This document shows, piece by piece, positions 10,376-18,205 of a DNA stretch of 64,000 nucleotides; within the stretch, counting starts at the first letter, position 1; each line of letters begins with the position of its first letter. The stretch comes from Kangiella sediminilitoris (GTDB lineage: Bacteria > Pseudomonadota > Gammaproteobacteria > Enterobacterales > Kangiellaceae). The notes under the pieces were generated by a model. The model saw nothing but the letters and a program-made list of their open reading frames with translations. It ran no database searches and had not been told where the DNA came from. Where the stretch lies: the NCBI RefSeq assembly GCF_001708405.1, contig NZ_CP012418.1, positions 1,392,501 through 1,456,500 of the forward strand, read 5' to 3'. Position numbers and translations under genes: made by a program.

Positions 10376-11962
10376 GTGCGAAATAACAATAAAAAAATAG
10401 AGTTTGGCTGGCAGTTTCTTAGGTATTATGGAGCTACTCGAGTCATCTTGTGTTTGTTATTGCTATTATTGCCCTACTTTTTCCAGGCTCAAGACAGGCT
10501 TTACAATGTGGATATCTATACCACAACGGCCATCAGTTACCTCATAGTAGCCAATCTACTGATGTTTATGGCCTTTGTTGAGCATCAGTTCAGAATACAG
10601 GCAATGTTTCCACCATTGCTGGATATACTGTTCATTGCGATACTAGCTTACGCGGGTTACCAGAGCACTTCCGTCTACATCCTCCTGATGGCTCTAGTCG
10701 CTATTGTCGGTATTTTTCTGGTTCGTCATCGAATAGGAATCATATATGGCATTTTTGCATGCGCTGCTATCGTTTTCATACGTAACTATCGCCTCGATGG
10801 AATTAGCATATCGGACTTCTCAGATGTCAGTCTGCAGATTGCTGGGATTCTTGCAGTTACTGTACTAGCTAACATTCTTGCTCGACGTTTAACAGATTAT
10901 GAAGCAAAAACCATTGAGCAAAGTTACTCTATAGAAAAGTTAAACGAACTGAATAAGCAAATCATTGATAAGATGAATCGTGGCGTGGTGGTTGTCGATA
11001 ATGAATTTAAGGTTCAGCATATAAACCAGACAGCCTGGTATGGTCTAGGACTACCAGAAGACCCTATTGGCAAACCTCTGAAAACAATTGCAGATGAACT
11101 GGACTACCAGCTTCAAACGTTTAACACGTTACATGATACGTCACAGGGCGAAGTCAAAAAAGAGGGTTTGCCTTTCAGAGCTACAAATACGGGTCCTCAA
11201 CTACTGCCAAACTACATTTCTCTGGCTGAAGGCGAAAAAATATTAATAACTTTGGATAACTATTCGGAAGTCCTGAAGCGCGTTCAGCAATTAAAGTTAG
11301 CGTCCCTGGGACAGTTAACTGCAAATATCGCCCACGAAGTAAAAAACCCTCTAAGTGCCGTTAGCCAGGCTTCTCAGCTGTTGTCTGAAAGCAGTTCATT
11401 ATCAAAAGATGAAAAAGAGCTAACGGCAATTATTTACAGGCAATCAAAGCGTATCAATGAAATTATTGAAAACGTGCAGAAAGTTTCAAAAAGTAAACCG
11501 CCTAATAGAGAGCAGTTTGAGTTGAAAGAGTTTATTGAGTCATTTACTGAAGAGTACAGACAGGGACTTACCTTTGAGCCACAATTGACAATAGAAGACA
11601 TAAACTCCTCTTTAAGTATTCAATTTGATAAATGTCAGCTAAAGCAGATACTTTCAAACCTCTTTGATAATGGTTTGAAGTATAGTTTTCTGAAAACGAA
11701 AGAATACCGTTTACATGTAACAGCCGGTCAGGACCCAGTAAGCGGTGACTTATTTCTTGACGTGATTGATGAGGGTCCGGGAATAAGCCTTGAGGATAAA
11801 GATAAAATTTTTGAACCATTTTACACCACAGCCCATGATGGTACAGGGTTGGGCCTGTATATTTCAAAAGAGCTGTGTGAAGCTAACCAAGCCAGATTGG
11901 ATTGTATTCCAGTAGCTTTCGGAGGTGCATGCTTCCGAATCAGTTTCGATAACTCCCATTAA
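10376..11962 (+). CDS. pilS: Type IV pilus sensor kinase PilS
   Basis: PilS is the membrane histidine kinase that adjusts pilin transcription through PilR. The 528-residue protein has six predicted membrane helices in residues 15-185 and a PAS-like region near 195-300. A HisKA dimerisation domain carries the phospho-accepting histidine in LGQLTANIAHEVKNPLSA. An ATPase domain has the N box QILSNLFDNGLKYSF, the G1 box DVIDEGPGIS and the G2 box GTGLGLYIS. All kinase motifs are intact. Translation starts at a GTG at 10376 with AAGGAT eight bases upstream. It is followed after 14 bases by pilR and is divergent from nadE. Confidence 0.92.
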   Translation: MRNNNKKIEFGWQFLRYYGATRVILCLLLLLLPYFFQAQDRLYNVDIYTTTAISYLIVANLLMFMAFVEHQFRIQAMFPPLLDILFIAILAYAGYQSTSVYILLMALVAIVGIFLVRHRIGIIYGIFACAAIVFIRNYRLDGISISDFSDVSLQIAGILAVTVLANILARRLTDYEAKTIEQSYSIEKLNELNKQIIDKMNRGVVVVDNEFKVQHINQTAWYGLGLPEDPIGKPLKTIADELDYQLQTFNTLHDTSQGEVKKEGLPFRATNTGPQLLPNYISLAEGEKILITLDNYSEVLKRVQQLKLASLGQLTANIAHEVKNPLSAVSQASQLLSESSSLSKDEKELTAIIYRQSKRINEIIENVQKVSKSKPPNREQFELKEFIESFTEEYRQGLTFEPQLTIEDINSSLSIQFDKCQLKQILSNLFDNGLKYSFLKTKEYRLHVTAGQDPVSGDLFLDVIDEGPGISLEDKDKIFEPFYTTAHDGTGLGLYISKELCEANQARLDCIPVAFGGACFRISFDNSH

Positions 11963-11976
11963 GGACAGATGACGCT

Positions 11977-13296
11977 ATGGCAATATCGCAGTCCAAAGTT
12001 TTGCTTATTGATGATGAGGCTGATATTCGTCACCTTTTGACGATGACACTCATCCAGATGAAACTCGATGTCGTAAGCTGTAAGGATTTAACGGAAGCTA
12101 AAAAGGTATTAAAAGAAGAAACCTTTGAGTTTTGCCTGACAGATCTAAAACTACCGGATGGTAACGGACTGGACATGGTCAGTTACTGCCGTAAAAATTA
12201 TCCAAATATGCCCATTGCGGTCATTACTGCCTACAGTTCAACTGAAAAGGCCATCGAGGCGATGAAGCTTGGGGCTTTTGATTTTTTATCAAAACCAATC
12301 GATCTCAATCACCTTAGGCAACTGCTGAAGCATGCTTTTAAATTTAATATTAGCGAGCAGAACTACCAAAAAGATACAATATATAAAGTCCTCACAGGGG
12401 ATGATAGCCTTGTTACCAAACTTCGACAAAAAATTGGAAAAGTTAAAAGCTCTCAGGCGCCAGTTGTAATACAGGGGGATGCTGGAACTGAAAAAGAGGC
12501 CCTCGCCCAAATAATACATCGCCAAAGCTCTCGTTCTGAACAGGCTTCAGTAACAGTTGATTTTGAAGCTCATAGCAAAGACAACCATGAACAAATTCTT
12601 TTTTTCAATGATGAAGAGCATAAAAGCTATCTTCTAAAGGCAAATCATGGCACGTTGATTCTCAGTAATTTGCATCTATTAAGTAACCCACTCCAAAAAA
12701 GGTTATTACAGGTCATTGAAGAAAGACAGATCGTTCTTGAGCAACAACAGGAACCCGAATCAATTGATCTAAGAGTCATAGTCTGTACAGAGCAACCACT
12801 GACTAGATATGTTGAGCTTGGTATATTAAGAGAAGACCTATTTTTTAGACTAAACGTGATTACCCTCGAGCTACCAGGTCTAAATGAACGACACGAAGAT
12901 TTTGAGCTGATTGTTAACTCATATCTTAATGAGTATTCTCCGGATAAAACTATTAGTCCACAGGCTTTAAATAAGTTAAAGCAACACAAGTTTCTATATA
13001 ACTACCGGGAGCTAGAGAACGTTTTGTTCAAAGCCGCGACCTTAGCTGATGGGAATACCATAGACAGTGATGATTTAATTTTAGTTGAAGCCAATCCCTC
13101 CAAAAAAAGCTTAACCCCTTCTCCTGTCAATGAACGAGGTGATATACCATTGGATGAATATCTGGAGGCTATTGAAAAGAAAGAAATTGAAAAAGCTCTG
13201 GAACAGACTAGATGGAACCGTACCGAAGCAGCTAAGTTACTAAAAATTAGCTTCAGGACCATCCGATATAAAATGAGTAAATTCAATATTGAATAA
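11977..13296 (+). CDS. pilR: PilR response regulator with a degenerate AAA+ domain
   Basis: This is the PilR ortholog by position (directly after pilS) and by sequence. It has a receiver domain with LLIDDEAD, phospho-acceptor Asp56 in LTDLKLPDG and the lysine in LSKPID. It ends in a Fis-type helix-turn-helix (residues 405-439, ALEQTRWNRTEAAKLLKIS). The middle sigma-54 activator domain is strongly altered. The Walker A loop reads GDAGTEKE (residues 167-174) where GESGTGKE is usual. About 25 residues including the GAFTGA sigma-54 contact loop are missing around residues 195-224. The Walker B acidic pair is Ser-Asn (GTLILSNL, 225-232). Later parts, such as LREDLFFRLNVITLELPGL, are well kept. It probably binds DNA and receives phosphate, but should not remodel sigma-54 polymerase. 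Confidence 0.88.
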   Translation: MAISQSKVLLIDDEADIRHLLTMTLIQMKLDVVSCKDLTEAKKVLKEETFEFCLTDLKLPDGNGLDMVSYCRKNYPNMPIAVITAYSSTEKAIEAMKLGAFDFLSKPIDLNHLRQLLKHAFKFNISEQNYQKDTIYKVLTGDDSLVTKLRQKIGKVKSSQAPVVIQGDAGTEKEALAQIIHRQSSRSEQASVTVDFEAHSKDNHEQILFFNDEEHKSYLLKANHGTLILSNLHLLSNPLQKRLLQVIEERQIVLEQQQEPESIDLRVIVCTEQPLTRYVELGILREDLFFRLNVITLELPGLNERHEDFELIVNSYLNEYSPDKTISPQALNKLKQHKFLYNYRELENVLFKAATLADGNTIDSDDLILVEANPSKKSLTPSPVNERGDIPLDEYLEAIEKKEIEKALEQTRWNRTEAAKLLKISFRTIRYKMSKFNIE

Positions 13297-13409
13297 CAAG
13301 ATTAATTCAGACTAAGAAATCTCTCACAGCAGAAAGGATTAATTTCCGAATGTAGTCTCCCTGTAAATAAGTTACATTTTTTTCATCTAAGGATAGATGG
13401 AAAGTAAAT

Positions 13410-13910
13410 ATGGAGAAAGGAATTACATTATTAGAGCTGATAATATGCTTAGCTATTATTTCAGCCATAGGAGCAGTGTCTGCCCCTCCTCTTAAAAAGT
13501 TTATTGCCGAACAAAGTGTCACCAGTGATGTGAACCTTTTGGTTAACGTTATAAATACAGCCAGATCAAAATCGATAACTCAGAAAGTACCAATTCAGAT
13601 TTGTGGAATTCAACCTGATAATTCTTGTAGCAGAAACTGGCGAAAACTAATCGTTTCTGAGCCTGATAGTAAAACTGTTTTATATACTCAGTCCCTTAAT
13701 AATAGCTACGAAAAAGTTTACTGGTCTGCATTCCAGAGAAAACCAGGTTTGACGATGATGCCTAACGGTTTTACTGGACATCAAAATGGGACGCTTTACC
13801 TGTGCCATAAAAATTACCCCTCCTTGCACAGAGCACTAATCGTTGCTAAATCCGGCAAAATTACGATAACTCAATCATCTAAAAAGATTCAAAAGCAATG
13901 CAGTTATTAA
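13410..13910 (+). CDS. fimT: GspH/FimT-type pseudopilin
   Basis: This is a minor pilin-like protein of 166 residues. It has a class III signal peptide: a very short leader MEKG is followed by a cleavage site and the hydrophobic helix ITLLELIICLAIISAIGAVS, with the conserved glutamate at position 5 of the mature protein. The globular part contains paired cysteines (ICG...SCS and the C-terminal KQCSY), as in GspH/FimT proteins that prime or modify type IV pili. It lies 113 bases after pilR, consistent with pilus function. The exact ortholog (FimT, FimU or a GspH-like protein) cannot be fixed, so the symbol is tentative. Confidence 0.78.
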   Translation: MEKGITLLELIICLAIISAIGAVSAPPLKKFIAEQSVTSDVNLLVNVINTARSKSITQKVPIQICGIQPDNSCSRNWRKLIVSEPDSKTVLYTQSLNNSYEKVYWSAFQRKPGLTMMPNGFTGHQNGTLYLCHKNYPSLHRALIVAKSGKITITQSSKKIQKQCSY

Positions 13911-14007
13911 TACCGTCTTAACGACACTAATATTTCATAAAGAGCATATTGCCAGCATAGATCGAATACTCTAAAGTAAAACATAGGACATTAAGAAAGT
14001 GGTTTAA

Positions 14008-15402
14008 ATGAAATATACCGATATAGAAATCACCGCCGAGTCAGGATTAGAGCTTCTAACCAATGATGAAATCGCACGGCTGAGTGAACATTCTCAGGGT
14101 GGCGATCATGAGCTTTTTAAAAAGTGTGTGTTAGCGGTTCTGAACAGTACTCAAATTACTGATGAGCTGGATCTTTATGAAGAGCAACTGAAGTACTTTG
14201 ATGTTGAAGTGCTTCAACTAAATAAGGGTGTAAAGCTTAAACTGAAAAATGCTCCATCCAGTGCTTTAGTTGAAGGCGAAATGATACAAGGCCTCAAAGA
14301 ACAAGTTTTTAGTGTGCTAAGAGATATTGTTTTTCTAAAACAAGAGCTTGAATCCAACTCAAGGATAGACTTCAACACAAGCAACGGCTGCACAAATGCA
14401 ATTTTCCACATATTGCGTAATGCAAAAGCCCTTAAGCCCGGTATTGATCCAAATATTGTAGTATGTTGGGGCGGTCATGCCATCCCTGAATTTGAATATC
14501 AATATACTAAAGAAGTTGGTTACAGGCTTGGCCTCAGGGGACTGGATATCATAACAGGTTGTGGCATAGGCGCTATGAAAGGACCAATGAAAGGAGCCTT
14601 GGTTGGGCACTCCAAACAGCGCAAAAGCAACGGCCGATACATTGGTATCACAGAGCCCGGAATTATTGCTGCCGAGTCACCAAACCCTATAGTAAATGAG
14701 CTTATAATCATGCCTGATATTGAGAAAAGACTTGAGACTTTTGTAAGGCTTGGGCATAGCTTTGTTGTTTTCCCTGGAGGGGTTGGAACTGCCGAAGAAA
14801 TTCTATACATCCTCGGTATATTGCTACATCCAGAAAATAAAAACTCACCCTTCCCCCTTATTTTTACTGGACCAAAAGAATCATCGCCTTATTTCGAGCG
14901 AATCGATCGTTTCATTGGGGATACCCTTGGTACTGAGGCACAACAAAAATACAAAATTATCATAGACGATCCAGTCGCTGTTGCTCATGCTGTGCAGGAA
15001 GGAGTATACGCGGTCAGGGAGTACAGAAAAAGTACTCATGATGCGTTCCATTTCAACTGGCAATTAAAAATACAGTGGGACTTTCAGGAAGCTTTCGATC
15101 CCACCCATAAGAATATGTCAGAATTAAATTTAAATACAAACCAGCCACTCCACTCATTAGCTGCAAATCTTCGTAAAGCGTTCTCAGGAATTGTCGCCGG
15201 TAACATAAAAGAAAAAGGAATTAGTGAGGTTACAAAACATGGTCCTTATCATATTAATGGTGATAGGAATATTATGGATCAGCTAGATGCTTTACTAGAA
15301 GCATTTGTCAGCCAGGGTCGAATGAAGCTTAATGCTGCGGATTATGTACCTTGCTACAGAGTATTAAAGCCTAACAAGATAGAAGAGCACATGCCTGTTT
15401 AG
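14008..15402 (+). CDS. ppnN: Pyrimidine/purine-5'-nucleotide nucleosidase PpnN (YgdH, LOG family)
   Basis: PpnN cleaves nucleoside 5'-monophosphates to base and ribose 5-phosphate; in E. coli it binds (p)ppGpp and tunes nucleotide pools during starvation. The 464-residue product has an N-terminal DUF3412-type extension and a Rossmann-like LOG domain. The LOG domain has the markers GGHAIPEFEYQYTKEVGY, GCGIGAMKGPMKGA and PGGVGTAEEILYIL, where the PGGxGTxxE motif forms the nucleotide-binding and catalytic site. A C-terminal DUF3412-associated region completes the family architecture. It stands alone, with a stem-loop after the stop and a convergent CAP-domain gene. Confidence 0.92.
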   Translation: MKYTDIEITAESGLELLTNDEIARLSEHSQGGDHELFKKCVLAVLNSTQITDELDLYEEQLKYFDVEVLQLNKGVKLKLKNAPSSALVEGEMIQGLKEQVFSVLRDIVFLKQELESNSRIDFNTSNGCTNAIFHILRNAKALKPGIDPNIVVCWGGHAIPEFEYQYTKEVGYRLGLRGLDIITGCGIGAMKGPMKGALVGHSKQRKSNGRYIGITEPGIIAAESPNPIVNELIIMPDIEKRLETFVRLGHSFVVFPGGVGTAEEILYILGILLHPENKNSPFPLIFTGPKESSPYFERIDRFIGDTLGTEAQQKYKIIIDDPVAVAHAVQEGVYAVREYRKSTHDAFHFNWQLKIQWDFQEAFDPTHKNMSELNLNTNQPLHSLAANLRKAFSGIVAGNIKEKGISEVTKHGPYHINGDRNIMDQLDALLEAFVSQGRMKLNAADYVPCYRVLKPNKIEEHMPV

Positions 15403-15408
15403 GAAGTT

Positions 15409-15430
15409 GGCCAGTTAGCTTTGGCTGGCC
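15409..15430. terminator. Stem-loop between ppnN and the CAP-domain gene
   Basis: The inverted repeat GGCCAG / CTGGCC with a 10-base loop lies in the 34-base gap between two converging genes. It has no long T-run, so it is a weak terminator candidate for either strand. Confidence 0.4.
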
Positions 15431-15436
15431 GCTAAA

Positions 15437-16051
15437 TTACTTCATGGGTTTACTGATAAGTCTTAAGTCTTCTTCATCAAGAGACTTTAGGTTTTCTACA
15501 ACAGTTTGCTTTCTGCTTGCTATGTAAATGACCCAATAATCAACGTGGGGACTATTCCAGTTATACGCATATCCAACCCCAATATCATTTTGCTTTAAGA
15601 AAAACTCGTGCTCACCAAATAAATGAACCCGATGATGGAAAGAGTTTTTAAAACTATCTAATACAGCGGAAGGACTCGAGTAGCCACCAAGTATAGCTTC
15701 GACATGGTTAAGACCTACGGCACCTTTAGGCAGATACAATTTGTATCCTCCATTTATCAGTCGTTGGTCTGGGGTTCCTCCCTCACCGTAGTGGGTCACC
15801 TTGCCTGTAGCGGCCATTTCTTCAGCTTTAGATTGGGCTATTTTCGTAAGTAAGCTACTACAACTAAGCTCTTTTCTAAGCTGATCTGGATCTTCAATAA
15901 CCAGCTTTGCCAATGCCCTTGCTTGCTCTGATAAACCACATTCTTCATAGCTAACTTTATTCTCACTGGGACTATCAGAGCGTTGCAAAGCTTTTGTAGA
16001 AAGATAGAAACTAGCTATCAGTAAAATGATTATCAGGCCATTCTTTAACAT
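15437..16051 (-). CDS. CAP/SCP-domain secreted or membrane-anchored protein
   Basis: This protein of 204 residues has an N-terminal hydrophobic segment (LIIILLIASFYLS, residues 5-17) that exports or anchors it. A CAP (cysteine-rich secretory protein, YkwD-like) domain follows. Markers are LLTKIAQSKAEEMAATGKVTH, with the conserved helix ending in a histidine, and SFHHRVHLFGEHEF, IGVGYAYN and YWVIYIA. The His and Glu residues that line the CAP cavity are present. The role of bacterial CAP proteins is poorly known. Translation likely begins at 16051 with AGGA six bases upstream. This puts the start 41 bases inside the end of the mechanosensitive channel gene, so the two are co-transcribed and probably translationally coupled. 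Confidence 0.75.
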   Translation of the reverse strand: MLKNGLIIILLIASFYLSTKALQRSDSPSENKVSYEECGLSEQARALAKLVIEDPDQLRKELSCSSLLTKIAQSKAEEMAATGKVTHYGEGGTPDQRLINGGYKLYLPKGAVGLNHVEAILGGYSSPSAVLDSFKNSFHHRVHLFGEHEFFLKQNDIGVGYAYNWNSPHVDYWVIYIASRKQTVVENLKSLDEEDLRLISKPMK

Positions 16052-17174
16052 ACAAATCCTGTTTGCTATATGGTATTTCAATACCATTTTCATTAAATAG
16101 CTTGTGTATATTCATTATTAGACGGTGTGAAATAAGCCCTTTTTGTTCCGGTCTTTCTATCCAGGCCATTAACTGCAGATCAATACTAGAGGCACCAAAT
16201 GCACGAAACCTGACCCTAGGCTCGGGGTTTTTACACAGGTCATCGTTGTCATTAGCCATTTCAAGCAAAACATCGTGAACTTGTTCTAAATCACTATCGT
16301 AAGAAACCCCAACATTTATCCGGATACGAGTTTTTTCCCAGGGGCCTCCGCTTTCATTGACGATTTTGGCATTTCCCATCACCGAGTTAGGGATGGTAAC
16401 TTCAACATCATCACGAGTGAGTAATCGAGTGCTTCTGATACCTACGTGTGTTACCCGTCCTCTTTCACCAGTATCGAGGAGTATATAATCACCCAGCTTA
16501 TATGGAGAATCAGCAACAATAAAAAAACCGGAGAAGAGATTAGCCAAGGTGTCTTTTGCAGCAAAACCGACGGCGATACCAATAATACCTGCTGAAGCAA
16601 GCCATGCAGTTGGGTTAATCCCCCAAGATAGAAATAAAACATATAAACCAGCGCCAACTATTAATATCTTAGTTGTGATATCTAAAATTGGAATGGTTCG
16701 CTCTTCAATAAACTTGAAGCGATGCTTGTTATGAGAGAATGCTTCCAACGTTATACGGGTAATTTTAAGTAGCTTACCTATAAGCGACAGAATTAATAGA
16801 GTTACAACAAAACGTTTTAAAAATGTATCAACACCTTGTGAAAACTGTAGCGCTTCAATAGCTAGGAGCAGTGATAAATAAAAGATGAGTGAATATACGG
16901 CCCGGGATAAAATTACAAATAACTTGTCATCGAATTGTCCGGTTGTTTTATTGGCAATTTTGCCTAGTACACTTTTAAACAGCCACTGAAAAAGCTTTGC
17001 TAATACAAACCCAATAACTATAACCAGTGCAGCTAACAACCAGGGATTTGACTCTAAACTCTCCCATATTGGAGCAATCGCATCAGGCAGCGTAGACTTT
17101 ATATCTGTAAACATCTTCTCAGCAACTTCACTACTGGTATCTACCGACTGCTGTTCCGAACCTTCTTTTGCCAT
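16011..17174 (-). CDS. Mechanosensitive ion channel, MscS family
   Basis: This is an inner-membrane channel of 387 residues that would open under membrane tension to relieve osmotic downshock. It has four to five predicted membrane helices. The pore-lining helix is WLASAGIIGIAVGFAAKDTLANLFSG (split here: residues about 190-215), with the glycine/alanine pattern of the MscS TM3 helix. The beta domain follows (YKLGDYILLDTGERGRV, then THVGIRSTRLLTRDDVEVTI), and then the C-terminal alpha/beta cage. It has an extra N-terminal helix compared with E. coli MscS, so it is nearer the medium-sized paralogs. Its 3' end overlaps the CAP-domain gene, and it follows secF across a terminator. Confidence 0.9.
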   Translation of the reverse strand: MAKEGSEQQSVDTSSEVAEKMFTDIKSTLPDAIAPIWESLESNPWLLAALVIVIGFVLAKLFQWLFKSVLGKIANKTTGQFDDKLFVILSRAVYSLIFYLSLLLAIEALQFSQGVDTFLKRFVVTLLILSLIGKLLKITRITLEAFSHNKHRFKFIEERTIPILDITTKILIVGAGLYVLFLSWGINPTAWLASAGIIGIAVGFAAKDTLANLFSGFFIVADSPYKLGDYILLDTGERGRVTHVGIRSTRLLTRDDVEVTIPNSVMGNAKIVNESGGPWEKTRIRINVGVSYDSDLEQVHDVLLEMANDNDDLCKNPEPRVRFRAFGASSIDLQLMAWIERPEQKGLISHRLIMNIHKLFNENGIEIPYSKQDLYVKEWPDNHFTDS

Positions 17175-17198
17175 TATTAATTCCTTATACCCTATATA

Positions 17199-17233
17199 AA
17201 AAAACGGCTTAGAAAACCATTCTAAGCCGTTTT
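17199..17233 (-). terminator. Terminator between secF and the MscS gene region
   Basis: The hairpin has arms of 13 bases (17201-17213 and 17221-17233, loop 7). Its minus-strand reading is followed by a run of T at 17204-17198. It lies between the end of secF (17254) and the start of the mscS-like gene (17174), so it ends the queA-tgt-yajC-secD-secF transcript. Confidence 0.85.
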
Positions 17234-17253
17234 AATAGAATTACAAATACCGT

Positions 17254-18192
17254 TTAAGGCATATCGAATTCCTCACCTTCCTTCTCTACTTCTGGTGGCA
17301 TAAGGTCTTCTTTTTTAACTCCTAGTAATAAAGCTACTGGGCTTGCCACATAGATTGAAGAGTATGTACCGATAAATACACCTACAATCAGGGCTTCCGC
17401 AAACGAATGAATCGTTTGACCACCAAAGAAGAATAAAGCAAGTAACACCAATAAGGTTGTAATCGATGTCATCAAAGTACGAGAGAGCGTTTGATTCAAA
17501 GAGGTATTAACAACTTCCTCTGAAGAGCCTTTACGCATTCTCAAGAAGTTTTCACGAATACGGTCAAAAACTACGATGGTGTCGTTAAGAGAGTAACCAA
17601 TGACAGCTAAAAGTGCAGCCAATACGGTTAAGTCAAACTCGACCGCAGTGATGGAGAAGAATCCAACAATAATAATAATATCATGTGCTAATGCGATTAC
17701 GGAGCCAATCGAGAATTTCCACTCAAAACGCAGGGCAACGTAAATCATGATACATATCAGGGCAACCAGCATGGCCAGACCACCCTTCTCTTTTAGCTCT
17801 TCACCAATAACCGGCCCTACAAATGACTGGTCACGCTTAACCACCGTTGAACCGTCGGCTCGCAAAACCTTTAGAACTTCATCACCGACTTTTGCATTTT
17901 CGATATGATCCTGCTGAGGCATACGAATCTGTACTATCTTTGCAGAACCAAAATTCTGCACAACGGCACCATTGATCTCAATACTGTCTAGCTGATCATG
18001 AATTTTAGGGATATTCGCATCCTGTTCATAACCAACTTCGATTAAAGTACCACCGGTAAAATCCAGACCGTAATTAAGACCTTTGGTAAAAAATGAAGTA
18101 ATAGATCCGATAATAAGCAATAGTGATAAAACCATTGCAAATTTTCGCAACTTCAAGAAATCAATATTGGTGTCTTTATTTAATATCTGCAT
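17254..18192 (-). CDS. secF: Protein translocase subunit SecF
   Basis: SecF pairs with SecD to use the proton gradient for the late steps of Sec-dependent export. The 312-residue protein has six membrane helices. It has the N-terminal motif GLNYGLDFTGGTLIEVGYEQ, a small periplasmic domain, and the conserved membrane signature DIIIIVGFFSITAVEFDLTV followed by AVIGYSLNDTIVVFDRIREN. The start at 18192 has GGTAGGAGAG upstream and lies 13 bases after secD. The order tgt-yajC-secD-secF is the standard gammaproteobacterial operon. Confidence 0.97.
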   Translation of the reverse strand: MQILNKDTNIDFLKLRKFAMVLSLLLIIGSITSFFTKGLNYGLDFTGGTLIEVGYEQDANIPKIHDQLDSIEINGAVVQNFGSAKIVQIRMPQQDHIENAKVGDEVLKVLRADGSTVVKRDQSFVGPVIGEELKEKGGLAMLVALICIMIYVALRFEWKFSIGSVIALAHDIIIIVGFFSITAVEFDLTVLAALLAVIGYSLNDTIVVFDRIRENFLRMRKGSSEEVVNTSLNQTLSRTLMTSITTLLVLLALFFFGGQTIHSFAEALIVGVFIGTYSSIYVASPVALLLGVKKEDLMPPEVEKEGEEFDMP

Positions 18193-18205
18193 AATTCTCT
18201 CCTAC

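Noticed and set aside
12289-13286. Frameshift or sequencing error as the cause of the odd PilR
   Set aside because: The reading frame is continuous and the sequence on both sides of the missing motifs aligns with PilR in one frame, so motif loss rather than a frameshift fits.
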